Positions 9,787 through 15,974 of a stretch of 16,332 nt of DNA are shown in pieces. The notes beneath the pieces were generated by a model. It worked only from the letters and a program-made list of their open reading frames with translations, searched no databases and was not told the DNA's origin. Location of the stretch: positions 1-16,332 of the forward strand of contig JACPHN010000117.1 of the NCBI GenBank assembly GCA_016188575.1. The letters run 5' to 3'. Numbering within the stretch: position 1 is the first letter of the stretch; each line of letters opens with the position of its first letter. Origin of the DNA: Candidatus Schekmanbacteria bacterium. Its GTDB lineage: Bacteria; CSSED10-310; JACPHN01. The translations under genes were made by a program, and so were the position numbers.

Positions 9787-9815
9787 TTGACAGGCTGGTC
9801 CAAAGATTCCATAAC
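9787..9815 (+). promoter_or_regulatory. Predicted promoter for the HD-GYP-like gene
   Basis: A perfect TTGACA (9787-9792) is followed after 17 bases by CATAAC (9810-9815), four of six to the -10 consensus. The expected start near 9822 gives a leader of about 34 bases. An AGGTG (9846-9850) lies five bases before the ATG at 9856. Confidence 0.55.
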
Positions 9816-9855
9816 AAGCCCGCCTGCCGTCGTGCTCAGTTTGATAGGTGTTGCC

Positions 9856-10998
9856 ATGCTCACAATCAAGCGCCGGATTACTCTGGAAGAAGCGTACCGC
9901 CTTTGCCATGCAGATGAGATTGTCGTCGCGGAGGACGTTTTTCCTCCGAACCACCAGGGAGAAGGCGCGCCACTTCTCAAGGAGGGCGCGACGCTCACCG
10001 TCAATTTCCTCAATCGCTTGCAGCAGCGCGATGTCGAATCGGTGCTCATCGATTACCCATTGACGGCCCTGAGCAAGCCCTCCGAGCAGATTCGGGAAGA
10101 GACGCTGCAGCTCGTCAACGTCGAGGTCAACAACTTCGTGAGGGCGAACTACCTGCATCCCGCCCTGCCGGCGATTGAGGAAGACATGTATGCGGCCCTC
10201 ACGGAAAGCAAGACAGCGCTGGTAGCCGTTCACCTGATGACCGAATACAAACCGGCTTTCTTCCGAAAGTCGATCCGTTCCGCCCTCGTCTCGGCCCTGC
10301 TCGCGCACGAGCTGATCCGGAAGGGCAAGGCAGTGAGCGCCGTGAGCGCCCGCCAGATTGCGCTGGCGGCACTGGTTCAAAACGTGGGTTACATCTACGT
10401 CGCCGACTCCTGTGCGCTCGAGGAGGAGCGATCCCTGCGCGGATACAGCCGACCTGACTTCCTGGCGCATCCCGAGAAAGGATCCGAGATTCTCCAGCTC
10501 CTCGGAGGCGACGCGGCTTTTTGCGCGATCGTCCACCACCACGAGGAAGCGAGCGATGCGTCCGGAATAGGTGGTCTGTCGCTGGAGGAGATTCCCCTCG
10601 AATCCCTGTTCATCCGCGCTGGCGACGATTTCCGGCGGCTCCTGGATTGCGGCTTTTCGCATCATGAAGCGCTCACCAAGATGGCGGACGAGAGCATGCG
10701 CTATGTGGTGCGCGCCGCGAATGGCGAGGAGATCGCGCTGCCCGACCACCTCCCTGACCTGATCGTGCGCTACCCTGTCGGCACCGTGGTGGTGCTGAAC
10801 GACGGCACCCACGGCCGGGTGAGCAAGGTGTTCGAGGGCGACCTCGAGCGCCCGATGATCGACATCATCGGCAAGAAGGAGGTCCCCATTTTTCATGAGG
10901 ACAGCGCGACGCTGAAGGGAATTACGTACGTCACGCACCTTGACTTGCGCCGGTCGGCGACCTCCACGATCGTCAAGGAGCTCAAGGGCTGCACGTAG
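9856..10998 (+). CDS. Degenerate HD-GYP-like protein, probably not a normal phosphodiesterase
   Basis: HD-GYP proteins break down cyclic-di-GMP using metals held by His and Asp residues. This 380-residue protein keeps the family's layout: an N-terminal regulatory region (GATLTVNFLNRLQQRDVESVLI, about 44-66 overall), a helical HD-type core (about 135-285), and the C-terminal block typical of the family (RYPVGTVVVLNDG, 305-317). In the core, HPEKG (H205) and VHHHEE (H227-E230) and a later Asp (AGDDF, 257/258) are present. The signature HD is replaced by Gln175-Asn176 (ALVQNVGY where LLHDIGK is expected), the first ligand His in FRKSIRSALVS is absent, and the GYP loop reads SGIGG. Catalysis by the usual mechanism is therefore unlikely, and binding or scaffolding is my inference. 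An HDOD-type relationship is the alternative. The start at 9856 has AGGTG five bases upstream; an upstream extension to 9787 would include the promoter. Confidence 0.8.
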   Translation: MLTIKRRITLEEAYRLCHADEIVVAEDVFPPNHQGEGAPLLKEGATLTVNFLNRLQQRDVESVLIDYPLTALSKPSEQIREETLQLVNVEVNNFVRANYLHPALPAIEEDMYAALTESKTALVAVHLMTEYKPAFFRKSIRSALVSALLAHELIRKGKAVSAVSARQIALAALVQNVGYIYVADSCALEEERSLRGYSRPDFLAHPEKGSEILQLLGGDAAFCAIVHHHEEASDASGIGGLSLEEIPLESLFIRAGDDFRRLLDCGFSHHEALTKMADESMRYVVRAANGEEIALPDHLPDLIVRYPVGTVVVLNDGTHGRVSKVFEGDLERPMIDIIGKKEVPIFHEDSATLKGITYVTHLDLRRSATSTIVKELKGCT

Positions 10999-11656
10999 AC
11001 GGGCTCGCGGCCCGGGCGCCGCGGCGGACATAGTGCAGGAAGACCTCGTCGCCTTCGACGCGGACACCTTCCAGAGAGAGGCGGCGGAATGGATCGCCGA
11101 GCGGATGCGGCCCATCCGCGAGCGCTGGCGCTCCGCGACAGCCGAGCAGCACGGGGCATAGGGTGACGAAAAGCTCATCGATGAGGTCGGCGGCCACAAA
11201 CTGATAGATAAGATCACCGCCGGCCTCGATCAGGAGATTCGCGATGCCCCGCGCCGCCAGCTCCGAAACGATCCATGGCGGCGTCGGCTCACCCGCCTGC
11301 GGGCACGCGAGCTCGCAAGGAAGCGCCGTGCCGCGGTTGGCGGCCGCAGTCAGCACGAGCCGGCGGATGCGCGGCTCCGCCAGGTAGGCGGCGTCGAACG
11401 GCAGCGCGAGCGACCGCGAGACGATGATGTTCCAGAAGGGAAGTGGTCGCGAGAGCTTGGGGAGATCTTCCGGCCCTGGCAACAAGGGGATCGGGGTGCA
11501 GCGAAAGCTGTTGCCGCCAACCAGAACCGCGTCGGCGCGGCTCCTCAGGGTGCTCAGGAATCTCTGGTCCTGAGCGCTTCCGCACGGCACGAAGCGGCTG
11601 GCGCTGACCGCGATGCGCCCGTCCAGGGTGATCGCGGTATTGCTCGTCACTTTCAC
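10982..11656 (-). CDS. RibD C-terminal-type / DHFR-fold reductase
   Basis: The 224-residue product has the pattern of the stand-alone reductase domain of RibD: an N-terminal TLDGRIA, then SRADAVLVGGNSFR (nucleotide-binding loop), and near the C-terminus NLLIEAGGDLIYQF followed by LIDEL. RibD-C enzymes reduce 5-amino-6-ribosylaminouracil phosphate with NADPH in riboflavin synthesis. Related stand-alone proteins can act on pterins or dihydrofolate. Here the gene follows folB with a four-base GTGA overlap and no deaminase domain or other rib gene is nearby, so a role in pterin or folate reduction is a reasonable inference, but not shown. The longer frame to 11758 overlaps folB and its extra residues look like shadow translation, so GTG 11656 is preferred. 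Its stop overlaps the end of the convergent HD-GYP-like gene by 17 bases. Confidence 0.85.
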   Translation of the reverse strand: MKVTSNTAITLDGRIAVSASRFVPCGSAQDQRFLSTLRSRADAVLVGGNSFRCTPIPLLPGPEDLPKLSRPLPFWNIIVSRSLALPFDAAYLAEPRIRRLVLTAAANRGTALPCELACPQAGEPTPPWIVSELAARGIANLLIEAGGDLIYQFVAADLIDELFVTLCPVLLGCRGAPALADGPHPLGDPFRRLSLEGVRVEGDEVFLHYVRRGARAASPSTCSP

Positions 11657-12045
11657 TCCCCGGCCCTGACCTCGTCGCTTTTGAGCGCGCTTTGCGAGCG
11701 CCGCCGCTCGATCTCCACGCCGGAGTACTTGAGACTCTCGACGGGGGCGCGTTTCCACACCTTGAGCTGCACGACCTCGACGTGCTCGAAGCCGAGCGCG
11801 GTCTCGGCAAGCACCTCGGCGACGGTCTCGATCAAGCGAAACGCCCGGCCCTGAACGGCGGCGATCAGGCGCCGAGCCACTCCGTAGTCGACGGTGTCAC
11901 TCACGTCGTCCGTGGCCGCGGCGCGCGCGACGCCGCTGGTCCCCAAGCGGATATTCAGCCGCAACGACTGCGGCATCTCGCGCTCCCGATCCGTGCAGCC
12001 GACACGGCATGGGATCTCCAGCCCTTCCAAGAACACAAAGTCCAT
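11653..12045 (-). CDS. folB: Dihydroneopterin aldolase
   Basis: FolB cleaves 7,8-dihydroneopterin to 6-hydroxymethyl-dihydropterin and glycolaldehyde in folate synthesis. The 130-residue protein has the usual length (about 120) and layout: MDFVFLEGLEIPCRVG at the N-terminus, the acidic ERE after CTDR where the family has a conserved Glu, the Tyr of VDYGVA, the substrate-binding Glu in FRLIETVAEV, and the catalytic Lys in KVWKRAP. The ATG at 12045 is chosen because it gives the family's normal N-terminus and has AGGGAG nine bases upstream. The longer frame to 12138 has an unlikely Cys/Arg-rich extension. It is the first gene of a two-gene minus-strand unit with the RibD-C-like reductase. I found no convincing promoter hexamers upstream. 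Confidence 0.92.
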   Translation of the reverse strand: MDFVFLEGLEIPCRVGCTDREREMPQSLRLNIRLGTSGVARAAATDDVSDTVDYGVARRLIAAVQGRAFRLIETVAEVLAETALGFEHVEVVQLKVWKRAPVESLKYSGVEIERRRSQSALKSDEVRAGE

Positions 12046-12200
12046 CGCATTACGCTCCCTGCCCTCGCGGCACTCCCCGCGGCACCATGAAGACGGTACT
12101 ATCGAGCGCCCGCAGCGCGCAACGAGCTGCCCTGCCACGCGGGTGATGCAGGCAGTGCGCCGAATTCACCACGCGTTCGATGTCGGCGCGGCAGTGCCTC

Positions 12201-12260
12201 CTCCGTCCCTCCCCCCGCGTGCAGGGCCAGGTGAGGTGGGGGGTCTTCGCGATGCGCTTT
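12201..12260. repeat. Dispersed repeat, copy B
   Basis: This stretch matches the copy at 5461-5521 at about 53 of 61 positions in the same orientation. The palindrome is damaged here: GGGGGGAGG of copy A is GGGCCAGG, so the long stem is lost. The tail block GTGGGGGGTCTTCG is intact. Conservation of the tail without the stem suggests the unit is more than a hairpin. It sits between the divergent folB and SpsF-like genes (12046-12341). I see no gene in that 296-base gap. Confidence 0.75.
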
Positions 12261-12331
12261 CCGGTCAGCCCTCTTCCCAATTCGCGCGCAACGCGATAAC
12301 GTGGTACACCCGTGTTGCGGCGGCGCACGTG

Positions 12332-12337
12332 AGGAGG
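12332..12337 (+). promoter_or_regulatory. Shine-Dalgarno that sets the SpsF-like start
   Basis: AGGAGG lies four bases before GTG 12342 but only one base before the in-frame GTG 12339, so 12342 is the more likely start. Confidence 0.65.
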
Positions 12338-12341
12338 AGTG

Positions 12342-13061
12342 GTGAGCATCGTAGCGGTAATTCAGGCGCGCATGTCGAGCCAGCGACTGCCCCGGAAGGT
12401 CCTGACCCCGATCGCGGGGCGGCCGCTGCTGGAGCACCTTCTGCTGCGACTGGATCGCAGCCGCTCCATCGAGCAGCGCGTGCTCGCGACCTCAGTCGAT
12501 CCCAGCGACGACGAGCTCGCCGATTGGGCGACACGACGCGGGGAGACCGTCGTGCGCGGGCCATTGGATGACGTCTTGGAACGCTTCGTCATGGCGATTC
12601 ACCTCACTTCCGCCCGCACCGTGATCCGGGTGACCGGCGACAACCCGCTCACGAGCGCCGAATCGATTGACCGCACCGTCTCCGCGCTCGCGGAACGCGG
12701 CGGCGATTACGCCGCCGAAACCGGGCTTCCGGTAGGCGCAGCGGCTGAAGTCGTGCGCGCTTCGGCGCTCACGCGGTCCGCGCGCCACACCGAGGAAATC
12801 CGGCACCGCGAGCACGTTACCCTCTACATCCGCGAGAATCCGGACGTTTTTCAGATACTCACCATGCCGGCACCTGCGACCGTGAGGCGACCACACTATC
12901 GGCTCACTGTGGACGAACCCGCCGATCTCGAGCTGATGCAGCTCGTGTTTCGCCACCTCGGCACCGGCGCGCCTCCGCCGCTGGAGGTGGTGATCGCCTT
13001 CCTTGATGCGAACCCGGGCGTGGCCGCGCTCAATAACGGCGTTTCCCAGTTCGTTCCGTGA
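12342..13061 (+). CDS. SpsF-like cytidylyltransferase
   Basis: The 239-residue protein matches the SpsF / CMP-KDO synthetase-like nucleotidyltransferases, which activate sugars as CMP derivatives for surface polysaccharides. It begins with the nucleotide-binding signature VIQARMSSQRLPRKVL (A-R-x-x-S-x-R-L-P-x-K), followed by HLLLRLDRSRSI, the RVTGDNPL block (about 97-104) with the metal-binding-type Asp, and the family's late HREHVTLYIREN and YRLTVDEPADLELM segments. Length is normal. The start is GTG 12342, set by AGGAGG. It stands alone: no sialic-acid, legionaminic-acid or spore-coat genes are visible next to it, so the sugar substrate is unknown. It runs convergent with the FHA gene, 11 bases between the two stops. 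Upstream, in the gap to folB, is a copy of the dispersed repeat. Confidence 0.88.
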   Translation: MSIVAVIQARMSSQRLPRKVLTPIAGRPLLEHLLLRLDRSRSIEQRVLATSVDPSDDELADWATRRGETVVRGPLDDVLERFVMAIHLTSARTVIRVTGDNPLTSAESIDRTVSALAERGGDYAAETGLPVGAAAEVVRASALTRSARHTEEIRHREHVTLYIRENPDVFQILTMPAPATVRRPHYRLTVDEPADLELMQLVFRHLGTGAPPPLEVVIAFLDANPGVAALNNGVSQFVP

Positions 13062-13072
13062 CGCGCGCCATC

Positions 13073-14818
13073 TCAGTATAGCTCCTGGCGCCGCCGCGCC
13101 GCGATCTGAGCCAGCGGGTCATCGGGCGGGACCAGCGCGGCCACGGCGTCGAGCAGTTGTGCAGCGAGCTCCGGGTTCTTCTGCATTTGCAGGATTGCCG
13201 TCGTGAAATTGTCCGTCGCCTGGCGGCGCTTCCGCTTTCGCGCTCGCGCTTCATCGCGTCGCGAGCCCGCGGCTTCGTCCGAGCCTTCGCTCTCGCGCGC
13301 CGAGTCACCGATCCCCGTCTCGGCCTCGAATACTTCGAATGCGGCCTCCAGATACTGCTCCGCAAGCTCTGGATTGCTGTCCACATTCTTGAGCGCGAGG
13401 TCGATGTTTGCCTCGCTGGCTTCGATCGCCGAGCCGTCGCGATCCGGTGCGCGCTCCAGACGCGGCGACGAGGCCACGCCCGTGGCCGGCCTGCGCGCCT
13501 GGCCGCCCGTGCTGGCGGCGGTAGACTCCGCCCGTCGTTCCCCCGCTTTCTGGGTCGGCGCGGGACCTTCGCCGGCGGCAACAGCAGTCTCCGTTTGGGC
13601 GTGATCTTGAGCCGCCGCCCCGGTATCGGCCGGCGGCGCCGCGATTCGCTCTCCGCCTTTGTCCGCCTGACCCAACCAGAACCCTCCCACTACCGTGGAG
13701 AGCACCAGACCGACAGCGACGCCAACCAGCGCATAGCGGGCCGCGCGGGCGCGCGCCGCCGCAGGCCGTGCCGGCCGGTCCTGATCCGCCTCCGCCAGCA
13801 CCGCTCGCGCGTTGAAGGCGTCCTCTACCAGGATCTCGATTTCTCCGAGTCGCAGCCGATCGCCGGCGTGCAGCGGCGCCGGCGCGGCAAGCCGGACCCC
13901 GTTGAGCCATGTGCCGTTCGTGCTCAGGCGGTCCTGAACCTCGTGATGCAACGGACAGCGGCGGACAGCGGCGTGGTCTCGGGACATGGAATGATGGTCG
14001 ATGGCGATATCGTTCTCGTCACTCCGGCCAATGGAGACGATGTCCTGCCGAAAAGTCAGGCGCTGTCCCTCGAGCGGTCCATTCTGGATACACAAGCGAA
14101 GCTCGCCGCTGGGCGCACCAGGGGTGACCTCCGCGCCGCCCGCCGCATCGAGCACGCCGCTCGCTGCCGGCACCGCTGGCGCCGCATCCAGCGGCGGCGG
14201 TTCAGCCGCCGCGGCGATTCCCGATACGGCCATGGCATCCGTGCCGTAGGTCCACCCCGCGGGAGCCTGCTCGTTCAAACCGGTGTCAACCCTGTCCGTC
14301 GTCGCTGTTGACGGAGCTGCCGGTTCTTCGCGCCAGGCCCCACCTTCTCCCAGTACCTGTCTGCGCAGCTCGTCCGCCCGCTCGGAGCTCTGAAACAGCG
14401 TGGCACCCACCAGAATATCCACGAGCGAATCGCTGCTGTCGAGGTCTGACGGGACGGCCGCTTCACCGGGAGCGCGAAACAGGATCGTGCCCGAGCCGAT
14501 CTGAATGCGGCAACCGTGCACCAAGAGGCGCTCCGTAATCCGCTTGCCGTTGACGAACGTGCCGTTGGCTGATCCGAGATCGCGAATATAGAAGCGGCCT
14601 TCCCTGGTGAATACCTCTGCGTGTTGTCTCGATATCGCCGCTTGCGGGATCGGAATGTCGCAGCCTTCGTGCCGGCCAATCGTGATTGGGGCGTCATGAA
14701 TCTCCAGTGTCTGCGCGACACTTCCCCCCACTTCGACTACGAGCGTGGCGGGTGATGATTCTCCGGAAGATGCGGGCGGTTTACTTTGCTTTTGCTCCAT
14801 GGCGCACGTGTCGGGCAT
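13073..14818 (-). CDS. Membrane protein with two FHA domains and a repeated C-terminal helical motif
   Basis: FHA domains bind phosphothreonine. This 581-residue protein has two: the first at about 27-115 (ITIGRHEGCDI, SRQHAEV, GSANGTFVNG) and the second at about 240-332 (VSIGRSDENDI, SRDHAAV, LSTNGTWLNG). Both keep the GR, SRxH and NG residues needed for binding. An Ala/Pro-rich linker separates them. A single membrane helix (about 362-382, YALVGVAVGLVLSTVVGGFW) puts the FHA domains on one side and the C-terminal region, presumably periplasmic, on the other. That region is low-complexity and then carries two related helical units, NIDLALKNVDSNPELAEQYL (471-490) and NFTTAILQMQKNPELAAQLL (537-556), sharing NPELA and L.LA patterns. 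I do not recognise that part. ATG 14818 is taken as start; ATG 14800 is also possible. No Shine-Dalgarno precedes either. It is divergent from the exported Cys-rich protein gene and may be under separate control. Confidence 0.85.
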   Translation of the reverse strand: MPDTCAMEQKQSKPPASSGESSPATLVVEVGGSVAQTLEIHDAPITIGRHEGCDIPIPQAAISRQHAEVFTREGRFYIRDLGSANGTFVNGKRITERLLVHGCRIQIGSGTILFRAPGEAAVPSDLDSSDSLVDILVGATLFQSSERADELRRQVLGEGGAWREEPAAPSTATTDRVDTGLNEQAPAGWTYGTDAMAVSGIAAAAEPPPLDAAPAVPAASGVLDAAGGAEVTPGAPSGELRLCIQNGPLEGQRLTFRQDIVSIGRSDENDIAIDHHSMSRDHAAVRRCPLHHEVQDRLSTNGTWLNGVRLAAPAPLHAGDRLRLGEIEILVEDAFNARAVLAEADQDRPARPAAARARAARYALVGVAVGLVLSTVVGGFWLGQADKGGERIAAPPADTGAAAQDHAQTETAVAAGEGPAPTQKAGERRAESTAASTGGQARRPATGVASSPRLERAPDRDGSAIEASEANIDLALKNVDSNPELAEQYLEAAFEVFEAETGIGDSARESEGSDEAAGSRRDEARARKRKRRQATDNFTTAILQMQKNPELAAQLLDAVAALVPPDDPLAQIAARRRQELY

Positions 14819-14838
14819 GAGGGATCGGGGTCGCTCTT

Positions 14839-14867
14839 ATTATCATCTGAGCGGGAAGGCGAATCAA
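14839..14867 (-). promoter_or_regulatory. Predicted promoter for the FHA gene
   Basis: On the minus strand TTGATT (14867-14862) is followed after 17 bases by GATAAT (14844-14839), five of six to the -10 consensus. The start point would be near 14832, leaving only about 14 bases before the ATG at 14818. Confidence 0.55.
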
Positions 14868-14911
14868 GACCAGCGAAGCGTCCACCCGCACGGAACCCGA
14901 GGCCGAACCTG

Positions 14912-14940
14912 TTGACACGAGTGAAGGCACGGCCTAACAG
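14912..14940 (+). promoter_or_regulatory. Predicted promoter for the exported Cys-rich protein genes
   Basis: A perfect TTGACA (14912-14917), a 17-base spacer and TAACAG (14935-14940, three of six) form a possible promoter. The leader would be about 79 bases. The weak -10 element suggests that an activator might help. This element and the FHA promoter at 14839-14867 point away from each other in the 207-base gap. Confidence 0.45.
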
Positions 14941-15014
14941 TCACGGGTACAAGAGAGGGGCGCGCCCGGAAATCCCGGCTCCGCGCATTGCGGTCCTGGA
15001 CCTGGGCCCAACTG

Positions 15015-15020
15015 AGGAGG
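15015..15020 (+). promoter_or_regulatory. Shine-Dalgarno that sets the start of the exported Cys-rich protein
   Basis: A perfect AGGAGG lies five bases before ATG 15026, which also begins a clear signal peptide. The frame is open upstream to 14786, but this site fixes 15026 as the start. Confidence 0.85.
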
Positions 15021-15025
15021 AATCG

Positions 15026-15940
15026 ATGCGGAAACTGTCGGTCGGTCTACTGGCATTGGCTTTCGCTGTCGCCATGGGCGCGTTTTTTGGCCCGGCGGCG
15101 CGAGCCGACAACGAAACCCACGTCTACGGCATCGCCGAGTACGACGACTCCGGCCAGTGCGTCGCCGGTGAGCACTCGGTGCACACCGATACGGCAAACG
15201 CCTTTCTGGACGTGTTCGAGGACCTCAAGTCGGATGGCGACTGGGATTCGACCGTGACGCGCAACAACTCCAACGGGCACGGTAGCTATTGGACCGATAG
15301 CGGCAAGGCTTCGAGCTGCGTATGCGAGTCGTACCAATCCTCGTGCTCCTGCATCGGTGTCGACACCTCGTCCAACCTGGGCGCGGACGAGGCGGACGTC
15401 ATCTACATACATACCCACGGCGGTTCGAACTACAGCTCATCCAGCCCGAGCTACTCCAGCCTCATTCTCGGGAACAAGAACACCGACTGCAAACCCCGCA
15501 CCGACCAGAACATGCTGTGGGGAAACTCTCCGGGCGATCTGGACATCGCGGTGATCAAAGCCTGCCAGGGTTCACAATACGAGGTCTTCAAGAATGGCGG
15601 CTACTGGAGCATGACGAACAGCAGCAGCACGTTTCGCATGTGGAACGGGTTTCACGGAAACTCTTCCTGCGGTAGCCACGTGACCAGCTATGTCGAGGAC
15701 TACGCCGAGGATTCCGTTTACAACGGCGTCGGCGAAAACTGGCTCGACGAGGCTTATGACTGGTGGGGCGACGACGATTGCCCGACCTCGATCGTGTTCT
15801 GCAGCACCAAGTCGAATTGCGAAAGCATGTATGAATACGGCGGTTGGCTCGACCGCAAGGATACCGGAACCAAATCGACGTCGTACATGTGGTACATCGA
15901 AGGCTGCGATCCCGAAGCTGGCCAGGAGCTTCCGAGCTAG
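15026..15940 (+). CDS. Exported Cys-rich protein with a caspase-like His-Gly/Ala-Cys pair
   Basis: The 304-residue product starts with a clean signal peptide (about 1-27, LLALAFAVAMGAFFGPAARA). The mature protein has 12 cysteines and is rich in Ser, Asn, Gly and Tyr, typical of a disulfide-bonded extracytoplasmic protein. A hydrophobic strand followed by His-Gly (VIYIHTHGG, H131-G132) and a second strand followed by Ala-Cys (DIAVIKACQGS, A179-C180) match the order and spacing (His to Cys 49 residues) of the clan CD His-Gly...Ala-Cys dyad of caspase-, gingipain- and legumain-like peptidases; caspases read QACRG at the Cys. A further His-Gly lies at 210-211 (WNGFHG). I believe this belongs to an uncharacterised family (possibly the one called DUF6345), but this is from memory. 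Peptidase activity is inference. A second exported protein starts 34 bases downstream. Confidence 0.85.
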   Translation: MRKLSVGLLALAFAVAMGAFFGPAARADNETHVYGIAEYDDSGQCVAGEHSVHTDTANAFLDVFEDLKSDGDWDSTVTRNNSNGHGSYWTDSGKASSCVCESYQSSCSCIGVDTSSNLGADEADVIYIHTHGGSNYSSSSPSYSSLILGNKNTDCKPRTDQNMLWGNSPGDLDIAVIKACQGSQYEVFKNGGYWSMTNSSSTFRMWNGFHGNSSCGSHVTSYVEDYAEDSVYNGVGENWLDEAYDWWGDDDCPTSIVFCSTKSNCESMYEYGGWLDRKDTGTKSTSYMWYIEGCDPEAGQELPS

Positions 15941-15974
15941 GGTCGAGAAGAACCTGAGACAGAAAGGCCAAGCC

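Noticed and set aside
9601-11217. Minus-strand open frame (538 codons) opposite the HD-GYP-like gene
   Set aside because: Mirrors the codon pattern of the plus-strand gene and runs through the REP-like units and the end of the RibD-C gene.
13157-14311. Plus-strand open frame (384 codons) opposite the FHA gene
   Set aside because: Arg-rich shadow; the minus strand carries two clear FHA domains and a membrane helix.
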